DNA of 64,000 bases, taken from contig JBBPFI010000006.1 of assembly GCA_037974965.1 (NCBI GenBank), positions 1,736,001-1,800,000 on the forward strand, in the 5' to 3' direction. Both the position numbers and the translations under genes were made by a program. Position 1 is the stretch's first letter. Each line of letters begins with the position of its first letter. This document shows, in pieces, positions 59,283 to 64,000 of the stretch. The DNA is from Dacryopinax spathularia (taxonomy: Eukaryota > Basidiomycota > Dacrymycetes > Dacrymycetales > Dacrymycetaceae). Below the pieces are notes generated by a model that had not been told where the DNA came from, ran no database searches, and saw only the letters and a program-made list of their open reading frames with translations.

Positions 59283-60318
59283 TTTTTTGAAAAGGTTTTC
59301 TGTTTATAAAAGTTAGTACGAATGGGCCGCTTTTTCGATTTCTCTATCTAAAACTGCTACGCTAGCTAACGGGAGATGGTGGTGGTTAGGAAGAGAGAAG
59401 AGAAGAGAAGACCCGGGAGTCCGGGGGACGATTAAAGCTTCCACGGGGAAGCAATCCACAGTTGTACAGTTATGAATTGAATTGAAATGAGACCTTTTTC
59501 GGCCCCGCAGCTTGCGAACGAGGCCGTAACGGGTTACAATGGGAGGTCTAAACACCCCCGATTGAACCGTCCATCACCTGCTCGCAGGCGAGCTCGTGAT
59601 GGGTTCGTTTCGCTTTTTCGAAATAACGAAAAAAACCCATCACGAGCTCGCGCGCAAGCTCGTGATGGGTTCGAGAGGCTGTGCGAACCCTAACGGAAGC
59701 AAACGTGCGTCCTAAACGCGCGTTTTCTTCCTCTAGGGGTCCTTCACCTCTCTCTCCCTTACCACCACCTCAGGTAAGGCGCGTCCGGAGGTCACGTGAC
59801 CATCACGAGCTCGCGCGCGAGCTCGTGATGGGTCGCTTTTTCGCCCATCACGAGCTCGGTTCGCATTTTTTTTCGTTTTTTCACTTTTCGCGTACGCGCG
59901 TTACTTTTTAATAGTAATAGTTATTAGCGTATATCCGTAGGTAGTTTTCGCATATCGGGGAGTCATTAGGACCCCTCGCAGACGCCTGTACGGCGTTTTT
60001 TTGGGCTTGCGAGGCCTGCGAGGCATGTTCGCAGGCCTTGTTTGGCCATTTTCTTGCTTTTCGCATGTGCGATTGCGCTGTGACGCGTCCCGCAGGCACT
60101 TTACGGCCTGTACGCAGGTCCGTACGGATGCCTGGCATGCGTACCTGTTGTTTTGCATGCGTTCGCAGCTCTACGGCAAGCCGTATTGCCTGCAACGCAT
60201 GTATTTGCTCATTTTTCGCACTTCCGCATTTCTTTTTTCCTCACGTTCTTCTTCCCGCATGCATTCACTGACTCTCGCTCTCACAGAATCTTGTCTCTTG
60301 AATATCGCCTAAACAGCA
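59283..60318. promoter_or_regulatory. Divergent promoter region holding the right palindrome cluster
   Basis: This lies between the starts of the large orphan gene (-) and the ParB/DGQHR-like gene (+). It holds three full palindromes and a half-site (59570-59858), an AT-rich block near 59.90 kb, and a CpG- and GCAGGC-rich stretch at 60.0-60.2 kb that includes a hairpin with 9-bp arms (GGCCTGCGA ... TCGCAGGCC). If the palindromes bind a protein, this region would control both genes. Confidence 0.5.
59570..59858. repeat. Right cluster: three 34-bp palindromes and a half-site
   Basis: Sites at 59570-59603, 59636-59669 and 59799-59832, plus a half-site at 59844-59858. The site at 59799 is a perfect palindrome over its inner 32 bases. 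Two sites sit 32 bases apart around a short A/T-rich linker. They are the same family as the left cluster 4.5 kb away; none occurs inside the gene between them. Confidence 0.9.
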
Positions 60319-61943
60319 ATGTTGTCAAACGCCAACTCGCAGCAATCGAGCGGTGTCGCCTCTCAGGGCACGCCTACCGGTACGCCTCAGTCGCTGACCG
60401 TCTCTTCTCAGAGGTCGCTTGCGCCCTCTCAGAGTGAGCGGGAGGCCTTGGATCTCTTTGCAATGCTTCCCAGCTTCATGGTCGGCGAAGCGTGCTGGGT
60501 CATTCCGGCTGACGACGAACCTCAGCCTCAGTACGAGCGCCAGTTTGGTCGCACTCTTGACGAGAAGCACGTAGAGTCCCTTGTGGTCTCTATGTCCACC
60601 GAACTCTGCCGCACGGCCAACCCGATCGTCTTGCTCACCGATGTCGACAATATCGCCAACATCCGTGAGATTACCGGCAACAAGGTTGACCTTAAGAAAC
60701 CCGACACGTGGCGCGAGGTCATCTTCATCGATATGACCAAGGTAATGGTCGTTGCTGGACAGCATCGCACGCATGCGGTGCGTCTGCTCTATGAGCGTTA
60801 TCGCCACAACCCCGAGTACGCCCATCTGTTTGCGACGGATGAGAATGGGGATGGCGACAATGTCCCTTGGTGGATCGTCCAGATCTACAAGCCTTGTACG
60901 TACTGCCCTCTACAGCCTCTGTGACTGACCCACTGATGTGCGCAACAGCGTTGAAAGAATCTGGACCTGGCCTCGAGCTCTACCGTAAGCTGGCGAGCAA
61001 TCGCCGTGATGTCGGTAAGCCTGCGAGCGCTAAGAACCTGTGGGATTCCGCCATGGCCGTCATGGAGAACGTCGATTGGAAGGCTGACGAAGCGTCCCGC
61101 CTCTTGACGGCCTATGTCGAGCTCAGCAACGATCAGGCCAACATCCGTACTTTCAAGTACAAGCGCTATCGTAAGGTCGTCCAGCAGCTTTTCAGCATTT
61201 CGGAGTTCCACGACATGGCCATGGCCCCGATCGTCCGTGCACGTGACTCTCACTTTGCTGACGTAAGTTCTTTCATTGACTCTAATAGAGCCGCGGTGCT
61301 GATATAGACATAGGGTTGGTGGTATATGATGAAGCGCACGTACGTCTTGCTCTCTCGAGAGAGCCTCGAACGCAATACCGGCTATCCGGAGATCTCCGAT
61401 CGTCACCTGTGGACTGCGATCACGAACGGTATTCTTCAGTATTGGCTTATCCTCACTGGTAAGCCTAAGACGACCAAGGTGAACACGGTCTACTCGGAAC
61501 CGGTGGCGGCATGGTGCTTTATTCAGGAGGCGATTTCGCGGCGTTATGGTTTGGTTTCTCTAGCTACGTTACAAGCATCCATAGAAGAAGAGCTTAGTGT
61601 AGTTACGATTAAGCGCGGTAGGCGCTCGCGGAAGGGGAAGGGCAAGGCGAAGCGGACGGAGGAGAATGAAGGCGAGGAGGAGGAGGAAGAGGAGGAAGCG
61701 GTGGGTGCCAAGGAGTTGGAGAGCGCGATGGTGAACGTGGTCAAGAAGCTGCTGGCTGGAGACGCACCGATGGAGGATGAGAAGGATGAGAACGGCGAGG
61801 TGATCAGGCTGGGCCAGGTCTCGTTGGCGGCGAAGGAGTCGCAGGACAAGATCCCTCCGGCGCATCTGGCCCACGCCCGTCCCTTTATGCGCTGGCTGCG
61901 TGGGCGTCTGGAGGAAAGCCCTCGGGTGGCGATCCTGACCTAA
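60319..61943 (+). CDS. ParB/DGQHR-like domain protein
   Basis: Three exons encode about 500 residues. After a Ser/Gln-rich leader the N-terminal third has the layout of the ParB/Srx-like and DGQHR (DndB) folds: RTLDEKHVESLVVSMSTEL, NPIVLLTD, and the motif VMVVAGQHRTHAVRLLYERY. In DGQHR proteins the motif is D-G-Q-H-R; here the first Asp is Ala. In ParB it is G-E-R-R and in sulfiredoxin G-C-H-R, so the assignment is by pattern and needs a profile search. The middle is helical (GPGLELYRKLASNRRDVGKPASAKNLWDSAM), followed by a KRGRRSRKGKGKAKR basic patch and a Glu tract. Joins at YKP|SLKESG and FAD|GWWYMM keep frame. Stop TAA 61943. It is divergent from the large orphan gene. Confidence 0.6.
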
Positions 61944-62934
61944 CCGCCGCACCAGGGACCAATGGGCATTAGTCCCTGATTGCCTCCGTTTGCTCCGTCC
62001 TTGGTCAATTCCGCTGCTACAGGAAAGGGAAAAGGAGCAAAGGAAAGCTTACAGTCTTGACTACCTTTCCTATTAGGCCGCAGCAACAATCATTAATTCC
62101 ATTGTTGAGAATGGAACGATGCGCGTCAACAGGTCGGACAGGCACGGCCGCCGCGCCTAGGACAGCCGGACCCTAGCCGTGCCTGCCGTGCCTGCTGTGC
62201 CCTCGAGCCGTCCCAGCAAGGATAACCCTCAATCCAACCCTTTTCAGCACTCTGATATCCCTTTCCTTCCCCTCAGCCCAAGCCTCCTGTACCGCCCCGC
62301 CAGCTCCAGCTTTCCCTGGAAGAATCGATAAGCAGGTTGTTGAGAAAAGAGTGTTGCAGCGTCGGACATCCAGACACAAGACCCTAAGATGTAGTTAGCC
62401 CGGAGAAAGAGAAAGGTGTGTGCAATCCACGCACCTTAGCTCCTTCCAACCCCCTTTCAACCTCACCAAACCATCACTTCTCCCTTTCCCTTCCTTCTCC
62501 CCTTAGCCCAGTCCAATTTGAAGGTCGGATGCTTGAGAACAGGCGGAGTTGCTGTTGTACGAGGCAGTGGTTGCTGGCTGAGACTAGGACTGGACGCGCA
62601 ACCAGGGTCTTCAAGGGGAAGGGTCCTCCGTCTCTGAGTCCCTTTCCCTGCATGACGGAGCTGCCCCCTTGGGAGACGGAGGAACACGGACTTAGGGTCC
62701 CTCTCACTGTGACGGAGCTGTTTTCCCAGGGGACCGGCCGTTCTCCTCCGTGACGGAGCTGACCCTCCCTCGTGGTGGCCTCGCCTTGCAGGCACGGCTC
62801 CCACGTTGTATACGGGAGCAAATGGTTCAATTGATCCCTGCCGGCGCAGCCAGCATTATCAATCCTCTTATCATCCAACGTCCACCTCGACCAATCCCGC
62901 CAACAACCCCCACCCACCAAGCCTTGACTGCACC
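61944..62934. other. ParB-like to coiled-coil gene spacer
   Basis: 991 bases without a supported gene. It includes an inverted repeat around 62.14-62.19 kb (GGCACGGC ... GCCGTGCC), a CT-rich leader-like tract before 62.5 kb, and three copies of TGACGGAGCTG at about 62653, 62711 and 62752. Frames on either strand are short. Confidence 0.4.
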
Positions 62935-64000
62935 ATGTCTCATCGCAGGGTTTACGCGGACGTCCAATTCACCGAGCCCAGTCTGAGGACGAAGGTTCAC
63001 TTGGATTTCCCCAACCCTCCCGATTCCAATGGCCACAAGGAGCTCGATGTCTTGATCCTGCATGCTTGCAAAGAAATGCAAGCCATACTTGACGATGTCA
63101 TCCCCGACCCGTCCCTCCGGCCCAAACTTGACAACAATGTGAAGGCCGGCTTAGGTTGGTCTCGTCGTTCTCTTCGCTTTCCAGCCCACTGACCATGTGT
63201 GGGATCAGGCGGCACCACCGACCTCAACAAACCCCTGCCTCATGGTGCGCAATTCACCCTTACCTTTGGCCTCGGCAACGAGCAGAAGCCTGCCTCGTCA
63301 CCTCTCCGCGATGCAATGCATGCAATGCACAGAAAGCTCGCTGAGGAAACTGCGGCTTGTCACGGGGCTGAGCTGCTCCTCCTCGATAAAACATCGCCAG
63401 GTGAGTGCACTCCCATCTACCTGCAGCCCTTTCGCTGCTAACGGACTATGCAGCGCCGACAACCAAAGCCACCAAGGCCAAGGGGAAGCCCAAGGGAACG
63501 GATGAGATCACTGCACCCGTTCCGGCCCAGCTCAGTGACCCGGCATACGTCTTGAGCGTCTTGGAAGAGAACACGCGGATCATGGCCGAGAACAAGAAGG
63601 TCATGGCGGAGTTCACAATGGTCTTGGCGAAGAGCAATGAGCAGGTTAAAGAGTACCAGGCGCTGTGGGCACAGCACCAGGACCAGCTCTATGCAGTTGG
63701 GATCATGGCACTGGTGCGTTGATCTTTCACCTATGCATGTCACAATGCTGAGCTTTTTGTGCAGCACCGTGATGAGCTCGCCAAGATCCAGCGACGTGAA
63801 ATCATCGGTCGTGCTCGCAAGCTGCTCATCCTTCTCCTTGGTGCCTCCCCCTTTATGTCCTGGAGCGACTTTCAGTCCCAGTACCCTCTTGAGACGGTGC
63901 TTGCGGATCAGCGCTTCAGGACGCACCAGGCCTGGAGGCATCTCCGTCGTCGTGAGCTTGAGTTCCTCTATGGCATGCATGGTGGCGACGAGACCTACAG
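62935..64000 (+). CDS. Coiled-coil orphan protein, 5' part
   Basis: At least four exons start at MSHRRVYADVQFTEPSLRTKVHLDFP and run to the window edge, so the 3' end is missing. The first 130 residues are acidic and hydrophilic (HKELDVLILHACKEMQAILDD, then TLTFGLGNEQKPASS). A Lys/Thr/Ala-rich linker follows, then a helix with heptad-like spacing: VLEENTRIMAENKKVMAEFTMVLAKSNEQVKEYQALW. The last exon has RRGREIIGR-type basic helices (IQRREIIGRARKLLILLLGASPF). Joins at AGLG|GTTDL, SP|APTTKA and IMAL|HRDELA keep frame. I know no family. It is co-oriented with the ParB/DGQHR-like gene and may belong to the same block. Confidence 0.55.

Noticed and set aside
54682-59858. Lox-like site geometry taken as proof of a tyrosine recombinase element
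   Set aside because: Only the 13-8-13 layout matches; no recombinase with the R-H-R-Y set is visible in the neighbouring proteins, so I report the geometry but not the mechanism.

Overview
The window is nuclear DNA of a GC-rich, intron-dense filamentous or dimorphic basidiomycete, most likely Agaricomycotina. Almost every gene is cut by introns of about 45-70 nt with GTRNGY donors, CTGAY-like branch sites and YAG acceptors. Protein matches are to typical fungal housekeeping families: SKI3, SCYL1/Cex1, ARPC4, Fpr3/4-type FKBP, PTC1, FIT2/Scs3, Nse4, Suv4-20/Set9, UGP1, RPS8. I cannot name the species. Gene calls come from reading the sequence and choosing splice sites by eye, so exon ends are inferences.

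Layout. 1-20 kb: the 3' part of SKI3 (+); a tiny complex I subunit, NDUFB2-like (+); a SnoaL/NTF2-like protein (+); SCYL1/Cex1 pseudokinase (-); a GPI-type fasciclin protein (-); an Ala/Lys-rich nuclear-looking protein (+); a nucleoplasmin-FKBP prolyl isomerase (-). 19-31 kb: ARPC4 (+); a PTC1-type PP2C with a His-rich N-terminus (-); a gene-poor 4.4 kb stretch; a divergent cyclophilin (+); an orphan nuclear-looking protein (+); FIT2/Scs3 (-). 32-39 kb: an HLTF/Rad5-type translocase carrying an N-terminal PARP-type zinc finger (-), head-to-head with NSE4 (+) over a 290-bp promoter that contains ACGCGT; then an orphan Ser-rich protein (-). 40-53 kb: RPS8, SET9, UGP1, gluconokinase and a DUF218 membrane protein, all +, then a multi-pass membrane protein (-).

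From about 53.5 kb to the right edge the character changes. There is a 527-bp Mutator-like MITE with long terminal inverted repeats and a 10-bp target duplication, a Myb/SANT relic, a 139-bp tandem duplication, and eight 34-bp near-perfect palindromes plus one half-site in two clusters. These clusters flank a large orphan gene (-). Divergent from it is a gene with a ParB/DGQHR-like motif (+), followed by a coiled-coil orphan gene (+) that runs off the window. This palindrome-flanked block is the best candidate for an undescribed mobile or selfish system.

Functional themes are RNA surveillance, actin nucleation, chromatin and DNA repair (Set9, Nse4, PARP-finger HLTF, nucleoplasmin-FKBP), UDP-glucose and gluconate metabolism, and lipid-droplet biogenesis. 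The first 53 kb look like ordinary core genome; the last 10.5 kb look like accessory DNA.
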